Shown: piece by piece, positions 12,818 through 24,566 of the stretch | Layout: each line of letters begins with the position of its first letter | How positions within the stretch are numbered: position 1 is the stretch's first letter | DNA from: Bedellia somnulentella | Taxonomy: Eukaryota > Arthropoda > Insecta > Lepidoptera > Bedelliidae | Reading direction: 5' to 3' | NCBI GenBank assembly: GCA_963576735.1 | Contig: OY755173.1 | Span: 14,664,873 to 14,728,872, forward strand | Length of the DNA stretch: 64,000 nt | The notes under the pieces: generated by a model | The model's database searches: none | Seen by the model: only the letters and a program-made list of their open reading frames with translations | What the model was told of the DNA's origin: nothing | Made by a program: the position numbers and the translations under genes

Positions 12818-12905
12818 ACTTCCAAAAGTGGCTGAGAACATTCTAATGCCTTAGCTCTGACTACCCCTTCTATAGATTTATAGCCGTGAGTATGTGTGTG
12901 TGTGC
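12818..12905 (+). mobile_element. short repeat family B, 3' part
   Basis: Contains CTTCCAAAAGTGGCTGAGAA, TACCCCTTCTATAGATTTAT and GCCGTGAGTATGTG followed by TG repeats, the family B terminus. Confidence 0.6.
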
Positions 12906-13054
12906 ATGTGTGAATTAAAGTAACGAAAGTATACATTTGTAATTTTGAGTTGGCGCCAAAAAATCAAATATCATTTCGCGCCATATGATGCTGCAGGGAT
13001 AAGCAGAGGCAATAAGCTACAGTGCAAGCAAGCCTACCACAAACTATACCAGGC

Positions 13055-14301
13055 CACTCAGAAAATATTGCGAAAAAAGGTTTTAATGTATGAAACACTG
13101 GCCGGTTGTAATGTATACTGAAAATATGAGTCTTTATAAATAAAAAAAGGTACGTACCAATTTTAAAATTTCCCTCTTTATTTTTTACGAGCTATTTTAA
13201 ATTGTCGTGTCTTACTGAAAAATTAATCTGAGCCGGGAACATTTTCGCGCTATGATTTTTTACGATTTCAAATGTCGCTTAAAACCAGACGAATCATACG
13301 ATAGACTTCAAATGGCGTTTATGGATGAAGGGCCTTCCAAGGCAACCGTGTATCGTTGGTATAACGAATTCAAGCGTGGTCGATTAACTTTGCGGGATGA
13401 AGAAAGAAGTGGTCGCCCTCTAACAGCTGTTACGGATGAAAACGTTGTGGAAGTGAAAAATTTAATTTATGACAATAGGCGAATAACGTATCTAGAGATT
13501 CAACACATTATGCAGATTGGATCGGGAAGCGTTCATGAGATTTTACACGAACATCTTCACGTGAGGAGGATAGTTTCACGCTGGGTGCCACACAACCTCA
13601 CCGAGGTACAGAAACAGGCCCGGGTGGAATGGTGTCGTGATATGATTAATAAATTTGATGCTGGCTTGTCTCGGCGTGTTTACGACATCGTTACAGGTGA
13701 TGAGTTCTGGATCAATACGATTCAGAAACGAAGCGACCCCTACCAAAGTGAAGAGATCTAGAAGCGGTGGGAAGATTTTGATAGCAAGTTTTTTCAATAT
13801 GACTGGCTATTTGGTGTCAATTCCTTTACAAGATCAAAGAAGTATTAACGCAGACTGGTATACTACTAAATGCTTGCCATTAGTTTTCTCAGTTGTGAGC
13901 AACAATCGAGCAAACACAGGGCTCCGCGGGCTACTGCTTCACCACGACATCGCGCCCGCTCACACCGCGCTCAAAACGACGGACTTCCTGAACAGCATGC
14001 CGGTCAAACTCTTGGGTCACCCTCCTTACAGCCCTGACCTGGCACCGTGTGACTTCTTTTTATTCCCTAAAATAAAAAATCAACTCAAAAGGATATAATT
14101 TTCATCGCCGGAAGATGCGCTGTCAGTGTTTCAGCGGGCTGTAAATGAGGTGTCTGCGGCGGACTGGAAAAAGTGTTTCGAAAACTGGTTTAGACGTATG
14201 AAACTTTGTATAGATGCTGGTGGAGAGTACTTGGAAAAGATTTAATAAAAACATTTTTACCCATAGAACATTTTTTTTATTTTCGCAAAATTTTCTGAGT
14301 G
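13055..14301 (+). mobile_element. degraded mariner transposon 1
   Basis: Terminal inverted repeats CACTCAGAAAAT(A/T)TTGCGA at 13055-13074 and 14282-14301 bound a 1247-bp segment holding a mariner transposase relic. The length is typical of mariner (about 1.3 kb). No clear TA duplication remains at the ends. Confidence 0.85.
13252..14245 (+). pseudogene. mariner transposase, frameshifted
   Basis: The N-terminal half (13252-13761) has helix-turn-helix sequences (ATVYRWYNEFKRG, DEERSGRP) and TGDEFW with the first catalytic Asp. After a frame break and deletion near 13720, another frame continues with LLHHDIAPAHTA (second Asp), HPPYSPDLAPCDFFLFP (third Asp), a stop at 14098, and a tail FENWFRRMKLCIDAGGEYLE to 14245. 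This is the DD34D signature of mariner. The missing segment and stops make it inactive. Confidence 0.9.
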
Positions 14302-14837
14302 TCATCAGCTTTAAATTCTTCAATGTAAGAAAAATTGCGTTGTGGAAATTCGGATATTATATTTTTATTCCAGAACCACAACACTTATGAATATTCGGTG
14401 AATTTATTTTTGGATATTGTATGTTAATTGGTTAAGACTTATAAATACAGTAAGTAAAATTGATGGGAGCCTTAAATGATGAAAGATAAATTTCATTGAG
14501 ACATTCCAGTGTCCATTTAATGTATTAGTCAAAAACGAGGTGCAAGAAGCAAATACCACCAAAGCATATGCATTTTTTCAGGTAGACTGAATTCGTTTTA
14601 AAAATGACTTAAAAGTAGGGTGATACGATCGATTCGGAAGGTCAATCGATGAAATAATTCACCAGCTGCCTCGGCCTCGGCTCGGTGAAGGTTAACTGCA
14701 ACTATCACTCTATGTTGGTTTTTTACCGCTATTCTGGTCCTGAAGAAAGTTTACACAAAAAGAAATCACAAGAAATTACTTAGTAACTTAAAAAAATATA
14801 TAAATCATATGTGTGATAATGATAATTATAGTCGTCC

Positions 14838-14990
14838 GAAGTAAGAAGAGTAAAATAACTTGTATGAAAATTTTGATAAATTTAGAGGAAGCTCGTGAGG
14901 TTTGCCAAGATGGTACAAAGTGGCGATCTATAGTCTCTGCCTACCCAATAGGAATTAACAGCTCAGCGTTAGTATATGTACGTATACATG
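14838..14990 (+). mobile_element. LINE 3' fragment
   Basis: EAREVCQDGTKWRSIVSAYP is readable at about 14887-14946, followed by the 3' tail of the family. Confidence 0.75.
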
Positions 14991-15504
14991 TACGAACATG
15001 ATTATTTCCTCTAAATCTGTAACCTCTGTTTTATGAGTTATAGCGATAAAAGGTATCTTAAAATGATATCCGGGTGCTATAAACATAATAACACATACGT
15101 ATATATCTTTCAGCAGGTGACCACTTCCAGGTAATTCCACTTATATATCTCTGCGCAAAATAACTCGTAAATGAATTGAAAATGATAACATCTGACATTG
15201 AAGCTGAATTATTAATGCACGCTATCCGCTAATTTCGAGGGCGAAACGAAAATACTGAACAGAAATTACATTTTAACAACTTTGGGGCTATTATTATTCA
15301 CGTATAATAATATGTTGACCACTGAGGTACTCGTATCGCTATGGGCTCGGAAGTGCTTGGATTGAATTATATTTGTTAGAATGACAAATGTGTAAACTAT
15401 TTTATGAAAGACTAGTGGACCATCTAAGCTTTTCATGTGCTGAGTTTTCTTTCAAATATCTAAGGTTTATTCTATCATTGCTAACCCCTTATCAAATTGT
15501 CGTT

Positions 15505-15750
15505 GTTAGAAAAGAGGTCTATAGAGCCAATTTGAAAGGTAATGATGAGGAATGAGCACGACCTCGGAGGACACATTTGAACCAAACAGAGAGTGTTCAC
15601 AAAATGGAAGTATGAAGAATAAAAGAGCATTTATAAAAATATTGATGGATGTAGACGAAGCTAGAGAGGTTTGCCAGGATCGTACGAAGAGGCGATCGAT
15701 AGTCTCTGCCTACCCCAATGGGAATTAACGGCGTGAGTTTATGTATGCAA
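15505..15750 (+). mobile_element. LINE 3' fragment
   Basis: From AGAGGTCTATAGAGCCAATT to the tail CCCCAATGGGAATTAACGGC-GTGAGTTTATGTATG. Contains the DRTKRRSIVSAYPNG relic. Confidence 0.75.
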
Positions 15751-16279
15751 GCAATTCCTAAATTATTATAAATCAAACATTAAACAAAAATATATTTTTT
15801 AAATTGATTCTAATTAATTAAATTAACAGAAATTCTGTATAAAATAGCACACTACACATTACCTAGATAAAACAGCAAATTCACAAAATTTATCAAATGA
15901 ATTTCATTTATCTTCTTCAATAATTCTTAAATTATTATAAATCGGACGGTTGTGCTGAAACTTTGTGATACAGATTTGATACTCGAGGTTGCGATATCCA
16001 TCACTCGGAGAAAACTTTTTCATAAATTAATTAAACTTTGCTGGGTTATGGTAATCGTAATTTGTTTGAGTTCTAAAGCTCTGTTGAAATTTTACTAAAG
16101 TATATGTAAAAAACTTAAAATAACTCCAATGTGATATGATTGTTCAATGGAGATTTTTCAAGTGATGTTATACAGTTCACGTAACTGTTCCCTTTACTTT
16201 ATAAGGGTGCCAGATTGGACTGTAATTCCTATAGAGGCATATCTTTGCTTACTTCTTCAGGAAAAGTATTTGCCTGATA

Positions 16280-16380
16280 ACTACTTAACTGTTTGACGCC
16301 CTTGTCCGCAGGAAATCTGCTAGAAACCCAGTTCAGCTTCCGACAAAATCGGGGCATGTGCGAGGCTATTTTCTCTGTAT
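16280..16380 (+). mobile_element. possible LINE reverse transcriptase fragment
   Basis: Reads ...ETQFSFRQNRGMCEAIFSV, similar to the (Q)FGFR..RGT.EAIF block of LINE reverse transcriptases. Short and without flanking support. Confidence 0.4.
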
Positions 16381-16534
16381 AACAAATTACAAAACAGGGT
16401 TAGCCATTGACAGTGTGTCTCGAGAAGTCCTTTGGATGGTAACACGAAGCTTATTTAGACAAGTTTGTAAGAATGATCTGCAAACTCCGTGCCAGGGCGT
16501 TTCATTCGCATCACATATAGCTCCCTACGTAAGT

Positions 16535-16625
16535 AGCTGTATGTAAAGTGGCTGAGGAATTTCTAATTCCTTAGCTCTGGCTACCCCATCTAGGGATTTA
16601 TAGCCGTGAGTATATATATGTATGT
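16535..16625 (+). mobile_element. short repeat family B, 3' end
   Basis: AAAGTGGCTGAGGAATTTCT, TACCCCATCTAGGGATTTAT, then AGCCGTGAGTATATATATG and TATG repeats. Confidence 0.65.
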
Positions 16626-16924
16626 ATGTTTTAAATTTCCTTGATAAGTATGAAAATAATAATACCATCTTTTTAAGGAGGTATTGTACGAGGCGTCAAA
16701 GAGTAATATTTTATCTTCTTTTCTTTCACTATCATTATCTATTATTAGACCAACCATTTACATTTTATTTATATATTTTTTGTTCCTAAGGCCTATCTAC
16801 TCTGTTCTAGAATTATATTTTGGGTGTCAGTTAGATAGGGTGTCCAGCGCATAGGTAGGTACCCAAAGCTTAACACTAATTTATTATTATTCAAATCTTT
16901 AAACAATTTGAATGTTGAAGAAAA

Positions 16925-17010
16925 AGAATGCAAAAGGTGATGGGTCTCCAGCTACATCACCCAACATTCTTTTAAAAAACCTCAAAACCCTTATTCGCCT
17001 CGTAGGACTT
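16925..17010 (-). mobile_element. short repeat family B fragment
   Basis: An inverse 5' part (GGTGATGGGTCTCCAGCTAC, CATCACCCAACATTC, AACCCTTATTCGCCTCGT). Confidence 0.5.
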
Positions 17011-17316
17011 ACGAGAAAAAATAGCTTATTGCTAATATATTTTGTCTAAGAAAACTATTGCAAAATTGATGTGCTTCATGATAAATCTATTGTAATATAA
17101 TCGGTCTAATAAAAAAAGGTTGTCAATATGTAATGAAAATTTTATTAATTCGTATAAGTATCTAGGGTTTGAAAGGTTAATAGCACAATATTGGGGATGG
17201 ACAATGGGTGTAATTTATGGCAATCGTTCTGCCAAACCTCTTATAAGTCTCTGAGACATGGTTTATTTACCGTAAGTATATTCACACATTTAATAAATTC
17301 CATCTAAAATGGCTCC

Positions 17317-17523
17317 ATGACGTTGAACATTCGCTGGTGTCATCGTATTCCCGATACTGAAGTCTTGCAACAGCTGCGGTTGGCGGTTCCAGCAGCACCA
17401 CACGATGATGACAGGGTAGCTAAGCGCATCTTCTATTCTGCACTACGGGTGGCAAGCGGAACTCAGGCGATCAATTCCATGCAGTACAAAGATGTGCTTA
17501 CTACAATATATTCCAGTACATGA
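17317..17523 (+). mobile_element. possible LINE fragment
   Basis: An open frame starting MTLNIRWCHRIPDTEVLQ, like the IRW.DRIPDTEVL.R block common in LINE proteins. The remainder (AVPAAPHDDDRVAKRIFYSA) is not recognised. Could equally be a chance frame. Confidence 0.3.
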
Positions 17524-17587
17524 TGGTCCCATATAGAAGTTATTTATTATATTAAATCTACACATCAGTGCATTAAGTTGATCCGTA

Positions 17588-17842
17588 TTTCTACATACAT
17601 ACATCCATACATATACTCACGGCTATTAATCCCTTGGAGGGGTTGCCAGAGCTAGGGAATTAGAAATTCCTCAGCCACTTTCGGAAGTTGAGTGGGGAAA
17701 ATATGGTGAAATAAAAGTGTGATGGGTCTCCAACCACATCGCCCAAAAAATCCTTAAAAGCCCCAATACCGTAAGTCGCCTCTTACGTAAACCCACCGGA
17801 AGAAATGGGGTAGTGCTATTCTAAGCCGACACTACACAGCTA
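17588..17842 (-). mobile_element. short repeat family B copy, nearly complete
   Basis: An inverse copy from the CATA-rich tail (ATACTCACGGCTATTAATCC) through CAGCCACTTTCGGAAGTTGA and GATGGGTCTCCAACCACATC to TAAGCCGACACTACACAG. One of the best preserved copies. Confidence 0.75.
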
Positions 17843-17844
17843 TT

Positions 17845-19440
17845 CAGCGTATTTCTAGTGTTAACGATATGCCTATCACTAACTTAAATTGACTAATGTC
17901 CTTATTACCATAATAAATATTCTTAAATGTGTATTGACAGGGAAGAGTTAAAATAATTCCGCAACGAAGATCTCGATCTCATGTAATGAGACATATATCA
18001 GATAGCCAGCTTTTGCAGGACAAATAGTTTTTGGACATCAGCTGCTTTACCCCTTAGTTAAATTCCGTACTACATGATACTATGAACACAGCTGAAATAA
18101 TACGAGTAACCAATGCGAGCTGTTTCTATGTGCGATATTTAAGAAGGATCTTAGAATAAATTATTGTTTTCAGAAGTTTTGTATCAAAAGTCCATTGTCA
18201 ATAACAATTTTCACATCATTTGCCTAACATTCAAGTGAATCAACTATATTGATTTTCGGATATTTTAATCGCGTGTTATTATCGCGTATTAAATAAATAA
18301 ATGGTTGTTTCAACTATAATGTGCAATCGTGAAAATCTTAGAAAATACTATTCAAGTGAATGTTTTGCATTTACTTTTTTCGGCATTCACAACCAAATTA
18401 TTGACAGTGAACCAATGCAAAACTAGTGAGGTAGTAATAGTATATACGGCATGAAGAAGATCGCGCGCGATACATTAAATGTTTAAGGGTTATCATCTAC
18501 ATACATAACTATGACAGAATATTTTTGTGCTTTAAATGATAATTTATCTCGGTTTTTAACGGAGAGGGAGAACATCGTTAGGAAAAGTTGTACTTACACC
18601 TCATTTATCTTACTTCGATGGGGATACCCGTGTTACATATTGCCAAACTCAATAAACTTTTTATCATCATAGACGACAATAACAATTATAACATTTTATA
18701 AAAAAGGAACAGTTAATAACCCGCTTTTTATACTATATTCCCTAGTAGTAAGTTTTAGTTGTGTATCATTCTTTGAACTTAATCTCATCGGACAACCAAA
18801 CGAGCGGAAAACACGGGTTTTGTACCATTGCTTTTTCAGTGCTCACACAAGGCTCACTACTACTTATTTAATACCTCCATCCATGATTATGATTACATTA
18901 TTTCTTATTTATTTACATATTTTAATTGATATAATTATATTACATCAACTAAAACCCTCCATAACTTACAGGTCGCACAGTGATCGATATTCGACGGCAA
19001 GTTCAGTAACTAAACTTCTTTGATATAGATATATAGATAGACAAATAATATTAACCACAGACAATAAAAATAGGTATCGATTTACCCAACCTTACCACAA
19101 AAATTAAACTTAAAAGATGAAAGAGTAGGTACATGAGCATCGAATACAATACATGATATGTTTTAAATTCTTTTTATTGCTTTTTTTATTTTTCATGCAT
19201 CGTGCACTTCTTCATTGTATAAACTATAAGTGTGCGAAATTTTATTTATAATCGTGCGTCCGCGCCATATTTGTAAAAACCGGTGCAAAGATTTTGTTTT
19301 TCGTATTAATATATATGTATGTTATGTATCAGCACAGATAATGGTATCATGTCATTAAACGTTAGCAACGTGTTATCAATGACCGTGTGAAGTGAAAGTA
19401 TGGGCTGAGTTCCGAATATAGTTTGGTAAATATCTGCATG
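17845..19440. other. AT-rich sequence, no gene seen
   Basis: Upstream flank of tRNA-Tyr. Only short frames with noise-like composition. Confidence 0.5.
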
Positions 19441-19447
19441 ACGTACA

Positions 19448-19535
19448 CCTTCGATAGCTCAGTTGGTAGAGCGGTGGACTGTAGAGGCAAAATGTTGATA
19501 TCCATAGGTCGCTGGTTCAAATCCGGCTCGAAGGA
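19448..19535 (+). tRNA. tRNA-Tyr (GTA) with intron
   Basis: The acceptor arm CCTTCGA pairs perfectly with TCGAAGG, followed by discriminator A. A D arm GCTC...GAGC, anticodon GTA (19481-19483) and T arm with GGTTCAAATCC are all present. A 15-nt intron (about 19485-19499) sits one base 3' of the anticodon, the canonical nuclear position, leaving a 73-nt mature tRNA. Metazoan tRNA-Tyr genes usually carry such an intron. Open frames over this locus on both strands are artefacts. Confidence 0.96.
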
Positions 19536-19541
19536 TCGATC

Positions 19542-19547
19542 TTTTTT
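19542..19547 (+). terminator. RNA polymerase III terminator of tRNA-Tyr
   Basis: A run of six T residues seven bases after the tRNA end, the usual polymerase III stop signal. Confidence 0.85.
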
Positions 19548-20154
19548 ACAACTGTTTGACAAAACACGAAAATTCATAGACTATCGCAATATCAACAGAA
19601 CTTGCGATGCTACTGAAATATGAGTTTTGTATAATAAATATTTGTATGTCCTGTCTCGTAAGTTAAGTATGATTTTTGGACCTTTTAATTTATAAAAATA
19701 AATCTCTAAATATGTATCATATAATAATCTCGTTTAGCTTAATTCAATAGGTCTGAGAATAGGACATCAATCGTTCATATATTCACAGGTAGAGCTAAGG
19801 TATTTTTTTATTCAATGTTTTTGATTATCTCTCTTGGCTCTTATGAATTTCTGGTGAATTACTAAATAATATACATATCATACAAACTCTTCTTTAATAT
19901 ACATTAATATGTATTTTATTTAAAAATCTTTATATATATTGCGTATGTATTGTATTTATTGAATATTATTTATTTTATGGAATACTATATGTAAGTGTGT
20001 AACTTAATAAATATTTAGTAATATTTAAAATAGATAGATAATAGTTTGACGAATAATTTTAGTTTTTAAGCAAATCAGTTTAATTTATTGGACATCTACC
20101 GAACATGTTTTTAATCCAGCAAATCTTTCCATTCTTGGGTTGTCTGGAAGAGAT

Positions 20155-20275
20155 CGCTCTTAGTGATAAGACCGCCAGTTGTACTTTGGCTTTTGTACCG
20201 ATCTTTTTTTTTGTAATTGTTGTTTTTTTGTGATGTGCAATAAAGAGATTTTATTGTTATTATTATTGATTTGCA
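20155..20275 (+). repeat. retroposon-like tail
   Basis: TTTTTTTGTGATGTGCAATA-AAGAG followed by TTATTG-type repeats, a common 3' end of insect retroposons. The frame through it is low complexity. Confidence 0.35.
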
Positions 20276-20579
20276 TTTGCACCAATTGCCGAGCATTGAA
20301 ACTCCAAACTGCGGAAAACTATTCAGTGAGAATAACAAAACCAAACCGCCCCATAGGGCATTGCCCGCACTTTTCTATTCACACTACTCCCGTTGTTGTA
20401 GGAGGGAATACAAACGCATGCAAAACCAAGTTTAAAAAAATGCTTTGTTTCACTTTACTATGAGATGGGAATTGAATATTCACCCTGTACCTGCTTATCT
20501 AGTCTGGAACTCTATCAAAATAACAACATTACACGTTTCATTTTTATTTGTGATCTTTACGTCTTAATTGCTTCAATAT

Positions 20580-20936
20580 AGCGACATGATAGTCCAGTGG
20601 GTAAGAACACCCGCCCGAAAAACAGAAGGGCGTGAGTTCCAATCCTGGGACGGGCCTACACCAATTTGTCTTTTCTAAAGTCATATGTGTGGTTAATTTA
20701 TCATGGTTGCTAACGGTGAGGGAAAACATCGTGAGGAAACCCACATGACTGAGTTGTACTTAGTCATGTGACAGTGTATTCGTACAAAACGGCGATAGGC
20801 CTGCCCCCTATCACGTGAGTACACTGTCTAAGCAAAACGTGGGTACCTTCTCTTGCCATGTGAGTTCAGGAGTATTGGTACCTCTGCCAACCCCTTCGGG
20901 GATAAACGGCGTGAACGTTTATGTTATGTTATGTTA
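20580..20936 (+). mobile_element. SINE family A copy
   Basis: A full-length 357-bp copy with A box (TAGTCCAGTGG), B box region (GAGTTCCAATCC), the shared 3' hairpin CCCCTTCGGGG and a TTATG repeat tail. An 11-bp duplication TGCTTCAATAT flanks it at 20569-20579 and 20937-20947. Confidence 0.9.
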
Positions 20937-21281
20937 TGCTTCAATATGAATCCAATGAAAGGTTTCAAATATTCGTGATTTTTGTGATTAAATTTTGGTC
21001 AATAGTCCTTGGAATTTTAAGATATTTTCCTTTTTTTAAACTGTCTTAAAAAATTATAGTTTGGGTAAGAGTTTTTCTATTCTATGAGTAAAAAAGTGAC
21101 TCTTATTAGAATGACTAAAATGCATCGTGTTTTTTTCATGAATATTGTTACTAGCATGTAGTAAGTACAGTAAATAATTATATATCACAAAACAAAAATA
21201 ATAAAAATTGGAAAAAGATAGCACAGTCATGGAATTGTCATGTTCTGTGTATGTATCCGAAGCCGATTCCAGATCAAACTT

Positions 21282-21540
21282 ACATACATATACTCACGGC
21301 TATAAATCCCTAGAAGGGGTAGCCAGAGCTTCGGAATACGAAATTCTTCAGCCACCTTTGGAAGTTGAGTGGGGAAAAGATAGTAAAATAAAGGTTGTTG
21401 ATGATGGGTCTCCAACCGCATCGCCCAAAAAACCCTTAAAAAGCCCCAATATCTTTAGTCGCCCTATTACGTACACCCATGGATAGAAATAGAGTAGTGC
21501 TTTTCTAAACCGACACTACACAGCAAAGCCGACACCACAT
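21282..21540 (-). mobile_element. short repeat family B copy, nearly complete
   Basis: An inverse copy from ACATATACTCACGGCTATAA to AAACCGACACTACACAGC. The last motif is repeated two or three times with small changes, up to about 21560. Confidence 0.75.
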
Positions 21541-21989
21541 AGCAGAGCGGACACTACACAGCCGGTCAAACTTATAAATTAAAAATATAAAAACAAGAAT
21601 TAAATTGTAAATCTACCTCTCTATAAATTGCTAAAATGTTAAACTTAAAGATACTAGTAATTCTTAAATTTTGAGATTTATAATACTTTCTTTATTTTAA
21701 TAAATGCTACTGTATCCTTAAAATTCGTCATTCCTGTGTATAATGGAAAATTGGAGTAAAAAATTTGAAAATATCTATCACAGACTAAAATAGTTTCCAT
21801 TGCAGGAACACAGAGGCATTTTGCGGCTGACACATACATTTTCAGAAAAGGCTTTATAATAAGAAACCTTGAACCTGTTCCTAATTCACATTTACATATT
21901 AATTTTTAACTACGTAGTCTCAATAGTTTCGGAAACAAACTGCAGAGGAACTGTAACGTTAGTGTATAGGTTGGTGTCTAATATGTGAA

Positions 21990-22075
21990 TAGTGGGTTGA
22001 AGACCCATGGCCAAATCACTTAAAGGCCCCAATTCCCTGAGTCGCCTCTTACGACAACCGCGGGAAGAAATTGGT
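21990..22075 (-). mobile_element. short repeat family B fragment
   Basis: An inverse 5' part (AAAGGCCCCAATTCCCTGAG, TCGCCTCTTACGACAACC, GAAGAAATTGG), directly upstream of the LINE fragment at 22.15 kb. Confidence 0.5.
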
Positions 22076-22140
22076 AAGTAAAGAGTCTCTGGTTCAAGTT
22101 TAAGTGAACTTTAAGAGCAATTTTCTTATTACAAATAAGT

Positions 22141-22665
22141 AAAAAAGAAAAGGCGCGAATGGCAGTACTCAATGCTGCACTGGTTCTTACGCTGATGTAT
22201 GGTAGTGAATGTTGGGCATGGCAAAAGAGGCATGAAAGTAGAGTGAATGCAGTGGAAATGAGATCCCTCAGAGGTATATGTAATGTTAGGTTGTGCGACA
22301 GAGTGAAAAATAGTGTAATTCGTGAACGTTTAGGTGTGAAAGATGACGTAGTGCGCAAGATAGAGAAAGGAATGTTGAGGTGGTTTGGCCACATAGAGAG
22401 GATGGATGACACTAAATTGGTGAAAGAGATCTATAGAGCCAATGTGGAAGGTAATGTGAGTAGAGGACTACCACGGAGGAAACACCTGGACCAAATAGAG
22501 TGTGTGCTCAAAAAGGCCGGCGTCCGAAGTATGAAGAATAAAAGAGCATGTATAAGAAGAATGATGAATGTATCAGAAGCAAGAGAGATTTGCCTGGATC
22601 GTTCAAAGTGGCGATCTATAGTCTCCGCCAACCCCAATGGGAACAATGGGCGTGAGTAGAAGTAA
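22141..22665 (+). mobile_element. non-LTR retrotransposon 3' end, best preserved copy
   Basis: The uninterrupted frame 22159-22659 encodes the C-terminal part of a LINE polyprotein downstream of the reverse transcriptase core: LMYGSECWAW, VEMRSLRGICNVRLCDRVKN, MLRWFGHIERMDD and EAREICLDRSKWRSIVSANP. This MYGSECW...LRWFGH pattern is a very common end of insect LINE proteins. The element is 5'-truncated as usual, and lacks most of the reverse transcriptase and the endonuclease. I cannot fix the clade from this part alone. Confidence 0.85.
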
Positions 22666-22724
22666 GTAATAAATTATGTAGTCTATGACTTGATAATTTA
22701 ACATCCAAAGAATATTTTAATGCC

Positions 22725-22865
22725 ATTAGTTCGCATTGGGGTAATCAGAGACAATCGATCGCCACTTTGTACGACACTGGTAAACATCTCAGGCTTCAAG
22801 ATGAAGAAATGTAGATACATTCATGCATCTTTTATCTTTTTATACATTCTCTCTTATTCTTTAGA
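22725..22865 (-). mobile_element. LINE 3' fragment, inverse
   Basis: Read on the minus strand it gives the DR(S/T)KWRSIVS relic and the CCCCAATG tail hairpin; opposite orientation to the larger copy 60 bp away. Confidence 0.65.
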
Positions 22866-22929
22866 CTACAGATGCCTTTTGAAGCAAATTCTCTATTTGA
22901 CCTAAATGTTTCATATCGCGGTATCTGAT

Positions 22930-23310
22930 TTATAAGAATAGAATAGAAGCCATTCAAAAGAGATTTCTAAGGTATCTGGATTTTAAATGTAAGCAATCGA
23001 TCTCAGGCTACTATGAGCGTTGCAAAAAATATCATTTCGTCCCACTCGATGTTAGACGTAACATTTCAGATATCTGTAACTTGGCTAAGGTTGGTTACTG
23101 TCCAAGGTACAGCTGCGTACAAATCCGATGGCATTACGTCAGCGGTCTTTATTACATGTGCCTCAGGCCAGAACCAAATACAGGCAGAATTCATTTATAA
23201 TACGAGTTTCTAGGGAATATAATCAAATTCAAAATGATTTCGACATATTTAACTCCAGCCTTTCAGCAATCAAGCGATTACTTACCGATTCATTTTTTCA
23301 GAACATTTAA
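22930..23310 (+). mobile_element. jockey-like LINE 3' fragment
   Basis: Frame pieces read YKNRIEAIQKRFLRYLDFKC, CKKYHFVPLDVRRNISDICN and REYNQIQNDFDIFNSSLSAI (end at 23310). These match the C-terminal region of jockey/BS-type reverse transcriptase proteins (IE..Q..FLRYL, RR...D). Frame breaks show it is dead. It ends in ATTTT repeats (23312-23332). Confidence 0.75.
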
Positions 23311-23329
23311 TTTTATTTTATTTTATTTT

Positions 23330-23641
23330 ATTTGGAAGATTTACAGCGTATACATTAACTAAACAGTAAAGTAAACAGTGCAATGCCAATTAAAAATCTC
23401 CACCTATAACTCGTATTAAGTTAATTATTGTTATTTTTTCTTTTTTAACAATAATTAATTTAGTTTTTAGTATTGTTACCTTTATTTCTATTGTTTTTTT
23501 TTCTCGGTCTGTTATTTGAATTTACTTTTAGTATGTAAGTTGTTGTTTTTAGTTTTTATTGTAATAGGTGGAGATTTTTAATTGGCATTGCATTGTTTAC
23601 TTTATTGTTTAGTTAATGTATACGCTGTAGATCTTCCAAAT
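23330..23641. mobile_element. foldback element with 77-bp arms
   Basis: Arms 23330-23407 and 23565-23641 are near-perfect complements (TTGGAAGATTTACAGCGTAT ... CAATTAAAAATCTCCACCTA). The middle is AT-rich and partly self-complementary. Confidence 0.8.
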
Positions 23642-23659
23642 AAAAATAAAATAGTCGTC

Positions 23660-23760
23660 CTCTACTGACACTACCAACTACATTGGCGCTTTTTATCTCT
23701 CTCACCTACCTATCATCCATCCTCTCTATGTGCCCAAACTATCTTAATATACGTTTTTTT
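23660..23760 (-). mobile_element. LINE fragment, inverse
   Basis: Read on the minus strand it gives AGTTTGGGCACATAGAGAGG and ATGGATGATAGG, the WFGH-ERMDD coding part of the 22.15-kb LINE family. Confidence 0.55.
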
Positions 23761-23859
23761 TTTTACAACTCTTTTATTTAAGTCATCCATCCATCCGCTC
23801 CTAACACCATTCCTGTTCTTCCATAACCGTCCATCTCTTACTTAATTCAGTCTCAATGT

Positions 23860-24087
23860 TTGGTGAAACTCCCTTTTCTTTCAAAATATATTTTCAGAAT
23901 AACTTTAGGAAATTCTGGAGATTATCAGAGAGCTTCCTATCAGACCAATCTTGCAGATCTTCAGATTAATTTAATTTCAGGTGGATTTAGGAGTAAGAAA
24001 CATGAAGTTATACCATATGACAACATTGAAAAATTAATTAATGAAGCTCTAGATAGCCAATATTTGGCAGTAAGCCAATGGCAGTAA
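23860..24087 (+). other. unrecognised open frame with protein-like composition
   Basis: A 75-codon frame ending NLADLQINLISGGFRSKKHE, VIPYDNIEKLINEALDSQYL. The composition looks like real protein rather than AT-rich noise, possibly the C-terminus of a transposon protein. The family is not recognised. Confidence 0.3.
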
Positions 24088-24119
24088 AGTAGGTCTCTCT
24101 AGTAGTGTCTGATAGATTT

Positions 24120-24268
24120 AAGCGCAATGCACACTGAGCCCGCCGCCGGAGCGGCTGTCAAGTTTTCATGTACACATATTATACATGACTCTTTCAACAC
24201 ATACAGGCCTCCGGGTTGTGTCGCCGGGCAATGTCGGCAGCCCGGCGAGCTCAGTGTGTTTTGCGCTT
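24120..24268. mobile_element. 149-bp MITE
   Basis: AAGCGCAATGCACACTGAGC at the left and GCTCAGTGTGTTTTGCGCTT at the right are inverted copies with two mismatches. The interior is GC-rich (CCGCCGCCGG, GCCGGGCAATG). Confidence 0.75.
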
Positions 24269-24566
24269 TCACTGTAAAATCATGATCACTTGATAAAAAA
24301 AAATCGCTCGATTATTTGATACAATAATAAGTTCTTCTTTACGTACTGCCAACTAAAATAAACAAGATGCTATAATACATTTGCTGTACTATATAATCTA
24401 TTTTGGACCCAACTTATGATTATCCGCTGCGTGTTTTTTGCTTTGCTGCGAATTTTATATCGGCTATCTCAAAGGAAAACGGCACAAATGTTAGGTCCGC
24501 TGCACTAGCGAATTACGAGTATTTACCTATGGGTCACGACCAGCCCCCGTAGCATTTGGCTTGTGA

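Noticed and set aside
13576..13797. Minus-strand frame over mariner 1
   Set aside because: Shadow of the transposase relic.
19362..19623. Open frames on both strands over 19.4-19.6 kb
   Set aside because: They are artefacts of the tRNA-Tyr gene; the conserved-looking peptide on the minus strand is antisense to the tRNA.
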